Of a stretch of DNA of 64,000 nucleotides, positions 45,212 to 53,468 are shown in pieces. The translations under genes and the position numbers were made by a program. The first letter of the stretch is position 1, and the number at the start of each line of letters is the position of its first letter. Origin of the DNA: Anaerolineaceae bacterium (GTDB lineage: Bacteria > Chloroflexota > Anaerolineae > Anaerolineales > Anaerolineaceae); assembly GCA_012839565.1 (NCBI GenBank), contig DUMZ01000019.1, positions 104,001 through 168,000 of the forward strand, read 5' to 3'. The notes beneath the pieces are model-generated. The model was not told the origin of the DNA, did no database searches, and worked only from the letters and a program-made list of their open reading frames with translations.

Positions 45212-46249
45212 ATGATGCTGATTACCCAGGATTTACTGATTGACATCACCAAGGACTATATCAACCGCCTGTTGCGCCAAAACAATGACATCGTCGCTTG
45301 TTATCTAACGGGTTCAGTGCTTGGCGACCAGGCTTTTATTGGTGGCAGCACCGATATCGATTTGGTTGTTGTTCATAAGGAAGACCCACCCGCTCCCCGC
45401 GAAATTCGACGCGTTAAAAGCAATATTTCGCTGGATATTGTTCATCACCATCAATCGCTTTACACCTTTCATCGCCGAATGCGACAGGACAGCTGGCTGG
45501 GTTATGCCCTGAGAAACCATGATGGCATCATTTACGACACAGACCATTGGCTTGAATATATTCAGGCTGGCGTGGATGCGCAGTTTGACTCTCCCGAAAA
45601 CACACACGCGCGGGCGCTGAAATTTGCCGATGATGCCCGCCGGTACTGGTTCGCGCTGGACGATGACGATGAAACGCCTTTCAGCGATTGGCTGGATTTG
45701 TTTTTCAAGTCTGTTGACAATGCCTGCAACGCCGTGGCCGCACTCAGCGGACCAGGACTCACCCAAAGACGCTTTTTACTCGACTTTCCAGCACGCGCTG
45801 AAGCAGTGAATCAAATGCCCTTGGTGGGAGATTTGGCCCGTTTAATCGGTAATGATAAGATTTCAGTGGACTTTTATAATCAATGGCGTCCTGTTTGGGA
45901 AACACGGTTAGTGGAGTGCAGTCAAAGTCCGCATTGTCCGCCCAACCTGCATAAAGCGCGTAAGGCTTATTTTTTGGATTGTTGCGATGCCCTGGCACAG
46001 TCAGACAATTTATTTGCCGTACTTTGGCCCATGACGGTCACCTGGCGACAGATTGCGCAATGTTCACACACGGAACTTGATGAAGATGACACGACAGAAA
46101 CTGAAGCGACAACAGACTGGCTGAATTTTGCCAGTCGAATTGGTTTTGAACCCGCACATAAGACGATAAAAATTCGTGAACTGGGTCATTTCATCGAAAA
46201 GATTCAAAATATTCTGGAAGATTATCAACGTGAGTTTGGTCTTCTCTAA
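45212..46249 (+). CDS. nucleotidyltransferase-fold protein
   Basis: This 345-residue protein has an N-terminal nucleotidyltransferase core: YLTGSVLGDQAFIGGSTDIDLVVVHKED (about 31-58), where G-S and D-x-D are the catalytic pattern, and NISLDIVHHHQ supplies a further Asp. The C-terminal 200 residues are mostly helical and unfamiliar. This could modify a small molecule, tRNA or protein; I cannot assign a substrate. TATATT at 45181-45186 is a plausible -10, and the start could be either ATG at 45212 or 45215. The gene ends directly at the DnaA-box cluster. Confidence 0.7.
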   Translation: MMLITQDLLIDITKDYINRLLRQNNDIVACYLTGSVLGDQAFIGGSTDIDLVVVHKEDPPAPREIRRVKSNISLDIVHHHQSLYTFHRRMRQDSWLGYALRNHDGIIYDTDHWLEYIQAGVDAQFDSPENTHARALKFADDARRYWFALDDDDETPFSDWLDLFFKSVDNACNAVAALSGPGLTQRRFLLDFPARAEAVNQMPLVGDLARLIGNDKISVDFYNQWRPVWETRLVECSQSPHCPPNLHKARKAYFLDCCDALAQSDNLFAVLWPMTVTWRQIAQCSHTELDEDDTTETEATTDWLNFASRIGFEPAHKTIKIRELGHFIEKIQNILEDYQREFGLL

Positions 46250-46582
46250 GCAAAACCGTGGATAAGTGGTGGAAAACTGTGGATAAACCCGCGGTTTTTT
46301 GATTTTAGTCCACAATAGTCGCCTGTTTAGCTGTGGATAAGTTCTGCATAAAATGTGTATTATTTGTCCTTTTAATTTTTGACTAATCACTTGTCTGTGG
46401 AATTGTGGAAAAGCCGATCTTTTTCAACATCACGCTTGTTGAAAGATTTTTGCTTCTGATTTTGTTATTTTATCGAGAGAATCAGCCTTTGCTTTTGAAT
46501 AATAAGTAAGTTATCCACATCATCCCCAGCCCCTACTATTAAAACTACTTAACTTACTTAAAAGAGATTAAAGAATAATCTT
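46250..46582. other. candidate replication origin (oriC) with DnaA-box cluster
   Basis: This 333-bp intergenic, AT-rich region contains three perfect DnaA boxes: TGTGGATAA at 46278-46286 and 46332-46340, and TTATCCACA at 46511-46519. One-mismatch boxes lie at 46257-46265 (CGTGGATAA) and 46404-46412 (TGTGGAAAA). An 11-bp inverted repeat (TAAGTAAGTTA 46503-46513, TAACTTACTTA 46550-46560) flanks the last box in a very AT-rich stretch that could unwind. No other intergenic region here has this density. dnaA is not adjacent and no GC-skew was computed, so oriC is a strong inference rather than proof; a DnaA titration site is the alternative. Confidence 0.65.
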
Positions 46583-48052
46583 TTAACGGCTCGTGCTGAT
46601 AAGTGGCAAATAAAGATTGAGCTCTGGATTAGGCAATTTGATTGTCACCATTTCAACAAAACCTTTACGTTTATAACCATTTGTACAATCTTCAGCTTCA
46701 CCTTGAAAATAAATGGTAGCACCTTCGGGATTAATGGTGTTCATATCCAGCTGAAAGAAAAAGTCAGCTAATCCTGGATATTCTAAATCTCTCTCAAAGT
46801 CTATTAAGTTCTCTTCTGCGTCAGGATACCAGGGTGGCAAATCAATGCTGTAACGTAAAGCGGAAATGCTTGTCGTCCGGTTGGTATGGTGATAATAATT
46901 ATGCGCGTCTAGCTGTCCGCTTATTTCAATCAGCGACTCATTAAAATTCAAGTTCACACTTAGATTATGAATTTCCGGACCAGCACCGTATTCCAGTGGT
47001 TCGGGCAAAGTTTTTAAGGCGCGCAATAAACTTTGCAAGGCGGGTTCCACTAAAACTTTCTCAAAATAGGCACAGCGCGACACATTGCCACCGCCCATTT
47101 CGCTCCCTAAACGATATTGAATAGCTGTTAAACCCAGTTCTGCTTCGGTATAGTCGATAAGTGTGCCAAATTGTTCGGTAAGGGCAGTGTTGTTGTATTC
47201 CAAGGGCAAAGCTTCCTGCCCGTAAGCAAGCTTGTTGGCTAAGACTTGATAATCTTCGTATCGCGTTGGTTTATGTGTCTTTGAATACAGATAAGGATTG
47301 AGAATAAAATCTTTGTAACTTTCAAGATTGATGAGTAAGTGATTATTTGGATTTGTTTGAACGAGTCCCTGGAGATAGTCGCGGATGGCTTGTGTTTCTG
47401 GTTCTGAAAAAGCCTGTGAACCAGGATAATCAGCCGCGCAAGGGTCGGTTGGCAGATTGTTCCATTGATAAGCAAAATTATGTTCAAGCGCTACGCCACC
47501 ATCATCTGAAGCACAGCCACTGGGATTAGTATTTTTAGCCCAGGTGATTGTCCATGTGTCGCCAGTTCCATCAGCCTGGCTTTCCGCCTTGGTACGTCCG
47601 TCTGGATTGGCGACAAACAAAAAATGAACCGCGAAATGGTCAATCAGATAGCGGACATCACTTTGCTTTGGATATGCGCTCAATAAAAATTCAGCAAAGC
47701 GGAGATTGATTTCCACGGGTCCAAAGGAATTGGCTTTTAAGCCACTTATCAAAATGAGAGTTGGTTTTGGTGATGGATTGGCTTCGAGTTTTAATATCAG
47801 TAAATCGTGTCCGTGGTTCATACCCAGGTTTTGTTTTTCCCAAGAGTCGCCGATATCTGTCACAGTAAGCAAATCAGGATATTTGTATTGAAGCTGCTGA
47901 ATGCGATCGTAAATTGTTGACAGGTCGCGATAGCAGGAAAAGCCGGGTACATATGCGCTTTGTGCGTTTGCAGGAGATAATGAATTGGGGCATGAAGAAA
48001 CTATTGTGATGAATAAAAGAAAAACAAGAATGCTAGAAATCCTTTTTAACAT
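46583..48052 (-). CDS. M14-family pseudo-carboxypeptidase
   Basis: This 489-residue secreted protein is a paralogue of the M14 enzyme at 2802-4556. They share PGFSCYRDLSTIY, KYPDLLTVTDIGDSWEKQN, FVANPDGR and SEPETQAI. The zinc site is lost: aligned with NIHAREW the residues are K106 and S109 in place of His and Glu, and DLHSYSE is NLESYKD (E244 in place of His). The DLNRNY motif reads ALEHNF. It is therefore probably not a zinc peptidase and may bind peptides or glycans. The signal peptide carries a lipobox-like VSSC (Cys21). The tail ends LNLYLPLISTSR. The gene borders the DnaA-box region. Confidence 0.8.
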   Translation of the reverse strand: MLKRISSILVFLLFITIVSSCPNSLSPANAQSAYVPGFSCYRDLSTIYDRIQQLQYKYPDLLTVTDIGDSWEKQNLGMNHGHDLLILKLEANPSPKPTLILISGLKANSFGPVEINLRFAEFLLSAYPKQSDVRYLIDHFAVHFLFVANPDGRTKAESQADGTGDTWTITWAKNTNPSGCASDDGGVALEHNFAYQWNNLPTDPCAADYPGSQAFSEPETQAIRDYLQGLVQTNPNNHLLINLESYKDFILNPYLYSKTHKPTRYEDYQVLANKLAYGQEALPLEYNNTALTEQFGTLIDYTEAELGLTAIQYRLGSEMGGGNVSRCAYFEKVLVEPALQSLLRALKTLPEPLEYGAGPEIHNLSVNLNFNESLIEISGQLDAHNYYHHTNRTTSISALRYSIDLPPWYPDAEENLIDFERDLEYPGLADFFFQLDMNTINPEGATIYFQGEAEDCTNGYKRKGFVEMVTIKLPNPELNLYLPLISTSR

Positions 48053-48265
48053 ATCTTCACCGCCATTTATTCTATCATTACTGGCGTATAGCGCATTACA
48101 TTAATGTGCGTTATGGAAATAAAGTTTGGAATTTTCATAATTTAGGTCAATTTCAAGGTTAGATTAGAAAGGTGAATCAAAAAAACAATTAAGTAATCGT
48201 CCCATAGCAAGGTTTAAGGCGGTATAATCATGATATTGAACAAATACAATAAGAATGAGGTGCTA

Positions 48266-49459
48266 ATGACTGACAAATTAAGTTGGATCGACGATGAAAT
48301 CGCCAATCTAAAAGAAACAGGTTTTTATAATACCATTCCCACCATGGACTCGCCCCAGGGCGCGAAAGTGAACATCAATGGTAAAAAAGTACTCAACTTT
48401 TGTGCTAATAACTATCTCGGTTTAGCTAATCATCCGCGATTGGTTCAGGCTGCCAAAGATGCCATGGACAAATACGGACTTGGACCTGGCGCGGTGCGTT
48501 CAATCGCCGGCACAATGTCTCTTCACCTTGAGTTGGAACGCCGCATGGCTGAATTCAAACGCGTTGAAGCGGCGATAACTTTCCAGTCTGGTTTTACTGC
48601 CAACGGCGCCACAATCCCTGCATTGGTCGGCAAGGGCGATGCTATCTTCTCAGATGAACTCAATCACGCCTCAATTATTGATGGCTCAAGACTTTCTGGC
48701 GCGAAAATTCACCGCTTTGCGCATGCTGATGTGGATGATTTTGAACGCGTTGTTAAAGAAGCTCAGGGAAGCTATAACAAAGGTCTCATGATTACCGATG
48801 GTGTTTTCTCAATGGATGGCGATTATGCCCCATTGGATAAACTGGTCGAAGTTTCAGAGAAATATGGTCTGATGACCGCTGTTGATGATGCCCATGGCGA
48901 AGGCGTGATGGGTAAAGGTGGTCGTGGTATCGTGGATCATTTCGGTCTGCACGGAAAAGTTGACGTGGAAATTGGTACTTTTTCTAAAGCTTTTGGTGTG
49001 GTTGGTGGCGTTGTTGCGGGTAACGCGCGCATCATCGAATGGCTTCGCCAACGCGGACGACCTTTCCTGTTCTCATCCGCAGTGACCGTGCCCGATGTGG
49101 CTGCCTGTATCGCCGCTGTGGATTTGCTGGAAGAATCAAGCGAGTTGGTTGACCGCTTGTGGTCAAACGCGCGCTTCTTCCAGGAAGAAATGCGCAAACT
49201 CGGTTTCAACACTGGCGTAACCCAAACACCTATTACACCCGTGATGCTCGGTGACGTGCAGCTGGCGCGCCAGTTTAGCCGCGAATTGCTTGAAGAAGGC
49301 ATTTTTGCAGGTGCTTTGGGCTTCCCAACCGTGCCCCGTGGCAAGGCACGCATTCGCGTAATGATTTCTGCAGCTCACAGCCAGGACGATCTCGAACAGG
49401 CACTGGACGCTTTTGAACGAATCGGCAAGAAACTTGGCAAAGGCACAATGGAAGAATAG
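48266..49459 (+). CDS. kbl: glycine C-acetyltransferase (2-amino-3-ketobutyrate CoA ligase)
   Basis: This 397-residue PLP enzyme of the alpha-oxoamine synthase family cleaves 2-amino-3-ketobutyrate with CoA into glycine and acetyl-CoA, completing threonine breakdown. It shows [48 protein letters not shown] and the lysine that binds PLP in [14 protein letters not shown]. The ATG at 48266 with GAGGTG upstream fits the family. An earlier in-frame ATG at 48230 is rejected. No threonine dehydrogenase gene is next to it. The related enzymes BioF and ALAS are less likely by sequence feel. Confidence 0.88.
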   Translation: MTDKLSWIDDEIANLKETGFYNTIPTMDSPQGAKVNINGKKVLNFCANNYLGLANHPRLVQAAKDAMDKYGLGPGAVRSIAGTMSLHLELERRMAEFKRVEAAITFQSGFTANGATIPALVGKGDAIFSDELNHASIIDGSRLSGAKIHRFAHADVDDFERVVKEAQGSYNKGLMITDGVFSMDGDYAPLDKLVEVSEKYGLMTAVDDAHGEGVMGKGGRGIVDHFGLHGKVDVEIGTFSKAFGVVGGVVAGNARIIEWLRQRGRPFLFSSAVTVPDVAACIAAVDLLEESSELVDRLWSNARFFQEEMRKLGFNTGVTQTPITPVMLGDVQLARQFSRELLEEGIFAGALGFPTVPRGKARIRVMISAAHSQDDLEQALDAFERIGKKLGKGTMEE

Positions 49460-49480
49460 ACAATATTTCTGAAAAAATGA

Positions 49481-49515
49481 AAAAAGTGGTCTCATAATAT
49501 CAGAGACCACTTTTT
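49481..49515. terminator. bidirectional terminator between kbl and the FkbM gene
   Basis: AAAAAGTGGTCTC (49481-49493) pairs perfectly with GAGACCACTTTTT (49503-49515) across a 9-nt loop. Confidence 0.9.
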
Positions 49516-49532
49516 GTATTAATAAAACAAAA

Positions 49533-50342
49533 TTACGCTTTTAGAAATTGACTTAAAGATTCATAATCAGCTTTATCGCGCGCTGCGATCAGATTTCCCC
49601 AGGCTTTGGGAGTCTGGAGTTCATGCGGATAGGGATAGAATCCGCGCCAGTCGTGTTTTTCGCCGTAGCGTTTGATGGGTTTCCACTCGGAAACGATGAG
49701 ATGATAAGCTTTTTCCAGCAATGAATTTGCCAAATCGTGGTAGCTATAGCCCAAAGGCAAGGTTTTCTTGTCTTCAAATTCACACAAAATAAGGCGCGGA
49801 CGCAGGCTTTCCCAGGGAATGCCGTCCAAAACCATTTTGTCGTAGCCTTCGGTATCGATTTTCAGGAAATCGATTTCATCAATAGCTTTCTCCAGGACAA
49901 ACTCGGTTAATGTTGTAACATCGACGTGATATTCTGCCTGATGCGAAGGTAAAAAGGCTTGCAGACCACTGACGCCATCTGATTCACGTGATTTATAAAA
50001 AGCGACCTGTTTGGCACTTTTATCTGCAACTGCCCGTGCATCTACATGAACTAAGCTTAAATTTAATGCCAGTTGCTCTAACTGAGCTCTATTAACAGGG
50101 TCGGGTTCAAAAGCAAATACTTTCCATCCTTCACTTGCAAAAGGTATTGTGTCGTAGCCACGGTGCGCGCCGATATCAACCAAGGTGCCTGTAAAGGATA
50201 TGAATTTAAACCAGTCTAATATCAACGTTCCTTCGTCTACGTGTTTGGCAAAGCCGAAATGGTGCTTTAGCAGGTTAAATACTGACGCTAAACCTTTTTC
50301 GCGCAAGACGCGCATTGCAGTTTTGGATTTATTAATCAGCAT
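49533..50342 (-). CDS. FkbM-family methyltransferase
   Basis: This 269-residue protein has the FkbM layout: GTLVDIGAHRGYDTIPFASEGWKVFAFEPDPVNRAQLEQL (SAM-binding site) and DFLKIDTEGYDKMVLDGI, the family's second signature. FkbM enzymes methylate hydroxyl groups, often on sugars of surface glycans. Two GT2 glycosyltransferases lie directly upstream in the same operon (4-nt gap, with AAGGA across the junction). A role in decorating an exported polysaccharide is therefore likely, though the acceptor is unknown. Confidence 0.88.
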   Translation of the reverse strand: MLINKSKTAMRVLREKGLASVFNLLKHHFGFAKHVDEGTLILDWFKFISFTGTLVDIGAHRGYDTIPFASEGWKVFAFEPDPVNRAQLEQLALNLSLVHVDARAVADKSAKQVAFYKSRESDGVSGLQAFLPSHQAEYHVDVTTLTEFVLEKAIDEIDFLKIDTEGYDKMVLDGIPWESLRPRLILCEFEDKKTLPLGYSYHDLANSLLEKAYHLIVSEWKPIKRYGEKHDWRGFYPYPHELQTPKAWGNLIAARDKADYESLSQFLKA

Positions 50343-50346
50343 AGGC

Positions 50347-51132
50347 TCATTCCTTGGCTCGGGTCATTTGCCGGCGGCGTTTCCACATCAAAATTGGGCG
50401 TAGTAGTTTGCGCAGATGGTATTTAGCGTTAATCCAGGACAGCTTCTTACCACCATCACGGTAATGAACGCGCATCATTTCTGGCCAGCAACGGTCATCT
50501 TCCGCGATGCTCTTTGCTGTGCCATGTAAACGAAAAGCTGCCCAGGGTTCTTTGATGTAAACCAAAGGCGCTTTGGCGGCCAAACGAGTCCAAAGGTCGT
50601 AGTCCATGGCGAAATAGAAGCTGTCGTCCAGCGGACCGACTTCATGCCACAGTGACGCGCGCCAGAAAGACGCTTGCTGCGGGATATGCACATAACCACG
50701 GCGCAGTTTGGCATAATCGGTTTGCGCGGCAGGGAACCTTCCTATGCGCTTACCTTCGGCATTGATTAGCCAGCAATCCCCATAAACCATGCCGGCATAT
50801 GGGTTTTCCGCCAGTTTTTGCACCGCGGCTGATACCGCGCCTGGCAGTAAGATATCGTCTGAGTTTAGCCACGCCAGAATATCGCCAGTCGCGCGAGCAA
50901 AGCCCTGGTTTATCGCGTCTGTTTGTCCATTATCGGGCTTACTTTGCCAGTAAGCCAGTCGGCTCTCATGTTTTTTGACAATCTCAACGCTGTTGTCTTT
51001 GGAACCACCATCAATAATGATGTATTCAATGTTTGGATAATCTTGATTGAGAACGGATTGAATCGTTTCTTCAAGAAAATGTCCCTGGTTAAAACTGGGC
51101 GTGACGATGCTTACTTTGGGTTGCGATTGCAT
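50347..51132 (-). CDS. GT2-family glycosyltransferase
   Basis: This 261-residue GT-A enzyme has VSIVTPSFNQGHFLEETIQSVLNQDYPNIEYIIIDGGSKDNSVEIV at the start, WLNSDDILLPGAV with the metal-binding aspartates (about 88-92), and SFYFAMDYDLWTRLA. Its start overlaps the preceding stop by one base (TAATG), so it is coupled to the other GT2 gene, with which it is paralogous. It probably adds a sugar to a surface glycan. The donor sugar cannot be told from sequence. Confidence 0.9.
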   Translation of the reverse strand: MQSQPKVSIVTPSFNQGHFLEETIQSVLNQDYPNIEYIIIDGGSKDNSVEIVKKHESRLAYWQSKPDNGQTDAINQGFARATGDILAWLNSDDILLPGAVSAAVQKLAENPYAGMVYGDCWLINAEGKRIGRFPAAQTDYAKLRRGYVHIPQQASFWRASLWHEVGPLDDSFYFAMDYDLWTRLAAKAPLVYIKEPWAAFRLHGTAKSIAEDDRCWPEMMRVHYRDGGKKLSWINAKYHLRKLLRPILMWKRRRQMTRAKE

Positions 51133-52088
51133 TATTTCTTTATCGACCTCTTTCCGCGGCGTTCTCTTAGTTTTTCATAGAGTTCTGATAAGCCCTTGAA
51201 ACCGCTCGACTTGATCAGACTTTTGAACAGACGCGCGTAGGATTCAATGGGCTGGAACGGCCAACGCTTCATCATTTCGCCATAGCTTGCTATCGCGCCC
51301 CGATAATCTTCTGCTTCAGCACGATAAAAGGCGTCAATGCGATAGGCACCCGCCCATATTTTGTTAAAAATCTGCGCGTTGAGTGGATAAAACCGCTCAT
51401 CTTCACACAGCCATTTGGCAATTCTGAAGGCTTCAGGACCAAAATCGAGTGCTTTAGCGTGGTTTTTGGCATCATCATGCATACGCGCGGCGGACCATAG
51501 CGCATCAGGCACGTAAACGGGCTCGGCAATGGATGCCATGCGCAACCACAACTCAACATCCAGTAAATAGTGGTAGTCGAGATCCAGGTAGCCGGCTTGT
51601 TCCAGTACAGAACGGCGCATAAAAACACCGGGCTGGCTGATTATTTTGAATTGCATTAAATCTTTGAGTTTCCAGTCGCCAAAGAGCATACGGTTAAAGG
51701 CATTTCCGTGACCATCAATGGAGTTAACATCACTAAAGACAAAGCTTGCATCTGGGTTTTCCTGAAAAGCTTTTACCGCAGCCGAAATCGCGCCAGGATA
51801 ATACAGGTCGTCGGAGTTAAGCCAGCCGACTATATCGCCAGTTGCCTGTCGAAAGCCTTTGTTGACCGCATCTGCCTGTCCCTTGTCCTTTTCAGACACC
51901 CAGCCTGCCAGACGGTCGGCATATTTTTGGATAACCTCAACGCTACCATCTGTCGATGCGCCGTCCATAAGCCAGTATTCGATATGGGGGTAATCCTGCT
52001 TCAGAACAGACAAAATCGTCTGCTCGAGATATTGAGCCTGATTGAATGATGGCGTGACAATAGAAACCAAAGGTTTGTGGCATGGCAT
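51132..52088 (-). CDS. GT2-family glycosyltransferase
   Basis: This 318-residue GT-A enzyme starts with VSIVTPSFNQAQYLEQTILSVLKQDYPHIEYWLMDGASTDGSVEVI. It contains GWLNSDDLYYPGAISAAV and a C-terminal basic tail (RRGKRSIKK). It is the first gene of a three-gene glycan operon with the other GT2 and FkbM. On the minus strand TATAAT (52095-52100) ends 6 nt before the ATG with no ribosome site, so the operon message appears leaderless. Confidence 0.9.
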   Translation of the reverse strand: MPCHKPLVSIVTPSFNQAQYLEQTILSVLKQDYPHIEYWLMDGASTDGSVEVIQKYADRLAGWVSEKDKGQADAVNKGFRQATGDIVGWLNSDDLYYPGAISAAVKAFQENPDASFVFSDVNSIDGHGNAFNRMLFGDWKLKDLMQFKIISQPGVFMRRSVLEQAGYLDLDYHYLLDVELWLRMASIAEPVYVPDALWSAARMHDDAKNHAKALDFGPEAFRIAKWLCEDERFYPLNAQIFNKIWAGAYRIDAFYRAEAEDYRGAIASYGEMMKRWPFQPIESYARLFKSLIKSSGFKGLSELYEKLRERRGKRSIKK

Positions 52089-52094
52089 ACGCTG

Positions 52095-52100
52095 ATTATA
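52095..52100 (-). promoter_or_regulatory. -10 box implying a leaderless glycan-operon transcript
   Basis: TATAAT on the minus strand, then CAGCGT, then the ATG at 52088. It is divergent from a similar arrangement at 52226-52231. Confidence 0.6.
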
Positions 52101-52225
52101 ATGCTTTTAAGTATTTATTGTCTTACAAAAAGATTAATCCACCCGACGCAGGATAAATAATGAAATGCAAGGAAACTTTTACATTTAAATCTACGTGAAA
52201 GAGAAAAATATTAATCGGGGCGTTT

Positions 52226-52231
52226 TATAAT
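52226..52231 (+). promoter_or_regulatory. -10 box implying a leaderless hydrolase transcript
   Basis: TATAAT on the plus strand, then 7 nt (GTGAGAT), then the ATG at 52239. No Shine-Dalgarno sequence is visible. Confidence 0.6.
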
Positions 52232-52238
52232 GTGAGAT

Positions 52239-53327
52239 ATGAAAAAGAAAAAAGTTATCCTTATTGTTCTGGCTGTTTTTTTCGTCGTGGCTTTAATTCT
52301 TGGTGGACTGTCCTTATACGGTAAACATCAAATGAAGAAGATACCAGCATTGACATACATGGAAGCTCTCGAATATACAACGCAGGATAAACCCGAAGCA
52401 GTTATTACAATTGGCATTATCAAAGATGGACAAATATCTTTCACAGTTTATGGCGAAAACGGAAAAGTCTTAGAACCAGAATTACATACTTATGAAATTG
52501 GCTCTATCACCAAATCTGTGACTGCTGCATTGATAAACAAAGCTGTTAACGACGGTTTGCTTAGCCTTGACCAGACCATTGATCATTATCTGGACCTGCC
52601 GGCAGGCAATGAATATCCAACGATAATGGAACTGCTGACGCATACGTCGGGATATAAAGGTTTTTATTTTGAAAAACCGATGATTTCCAACTTTCTCAAT
52701 GGCAGAAATGATTATTATGGCATTACGAGGGAAATGGTGCTTAATAGAGTCAGCAAGCTGAATTTGGATAAAGAAAATTACGTTTTTAAATATTCAAATT
52801 TTGGATATGCCGTTCTTGGACTTGTCCTGGAAACAGTTTATGAAATTGATTATCCAACTCTGGCAAATCATTTTCTGCAACATGATTTAGGAATGCTCAA
52901 TACAAGGGTTTTAGGAACAGATGGCGACCTTGGCAAGTACTGGGAGTGGAAAGAAACAGATGCCTATCTCTCTGCTGGTGATATCAGGACAAATATTAAA
53001 GATATGCTTTTATATGCGCAAATGCAACTCGATAACAACCCGTATTTTAAAAAATGCCATGACAGTCTGAAAACTATCAATGATTCTACAGAAAGATATC
53101 GCTTAATGGATATTAACATAGACGAAATCGGCATGGCATGGAGCATTGATAAAGAGAACGGCATTATCTGGCATAACGGTGCGACAGGAAGCTACAATGC
53201 TTATATTGGTTTTAGCCCAACAACGGGTAATGCGGTTGTGGTTCTATCCAACCTTGCTCCAAATTATCGTATTCCTGCAACAGTCATTGGTGTAAAGTTA
53301 TTAAAAGAATTGAATACAGGTGAATAA
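52239..53327 (+). CDS. serine beta-lactamase-fold hydrolase (class C/PBP-like)
   Basis: This 362-residue exported or membrane-anchored protein begins with a membrane helix (about 5-26). It carries the penicillin-binding/class C set: S89-I-T-K92 (SxxK), Y185-S-N187 (YxN) and HNGATG near 308 (KTG equivalent). Such proteins may be DD-peptidases, esterases or lactamases; the family is broad, so resistance should not be assumed. The gene is visibly richer in A/T than its neighbours, which may indicate recent transfer. It is divergent from the glycan operon and appears leaderless. Confidence 0.83.
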   Translation: MKKKKVILIVLAVFFVVALILGGLSLYGKHQMKKIPALTYMEALEYTTQDKPEAVITIGIIKDGQISFTVYGENGKVLEPELHTYEIGSITKSVTAALINKAVNDGLLSLDQTIDHYLDLPAGNEYPTIMELLTHTSGYKGFYFEKPMISNFLNGRNDYYGITREMVLNRVSKLNLDKENYVFKYSNFGYAVLGLVLETVYEIDYPTLANHFLQHDLGMLNTRVLGTDGDLGKYWEWKETDAYLSAGDIRTNIKDMLLYAQMQLDNNPYFKKCHDSLKTINDSTERYRLMDINIDEIGMAWSIDKENGIIWHNGATGSYNAYIGFSPTTGNAVVVLSNLAPNYRIPATVIGVKLLKELNTGE

Positions 53328-53432
53328 AAGACTGACAGGTAATTTGTATAGAACAACAAAACTTTGTTTTCTTTATTGGCCATGTACTAAAAAACACCCA
53401 TCATTGCGCATGCTCGTGATAGAATAAGACCA

Positions 53433-53448
53433 TTAACGTAATCGTTAA
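53433..53448 (+). promoter_or_regulatory. palindromic operator candidate before the Sec-containing gene
   Basis: TTAACG-TAAT-CGTTAA (53433-53448) is a perfect inverted repeat. It starts 8 nt after a possible -10 (TAGAAT, 53420-53425), so it would overlap the transcription start and could bind a repressor. Confidence 0.4.
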
Positions 53449-53468
53449 AATACATTAAAGGAGTTTCA

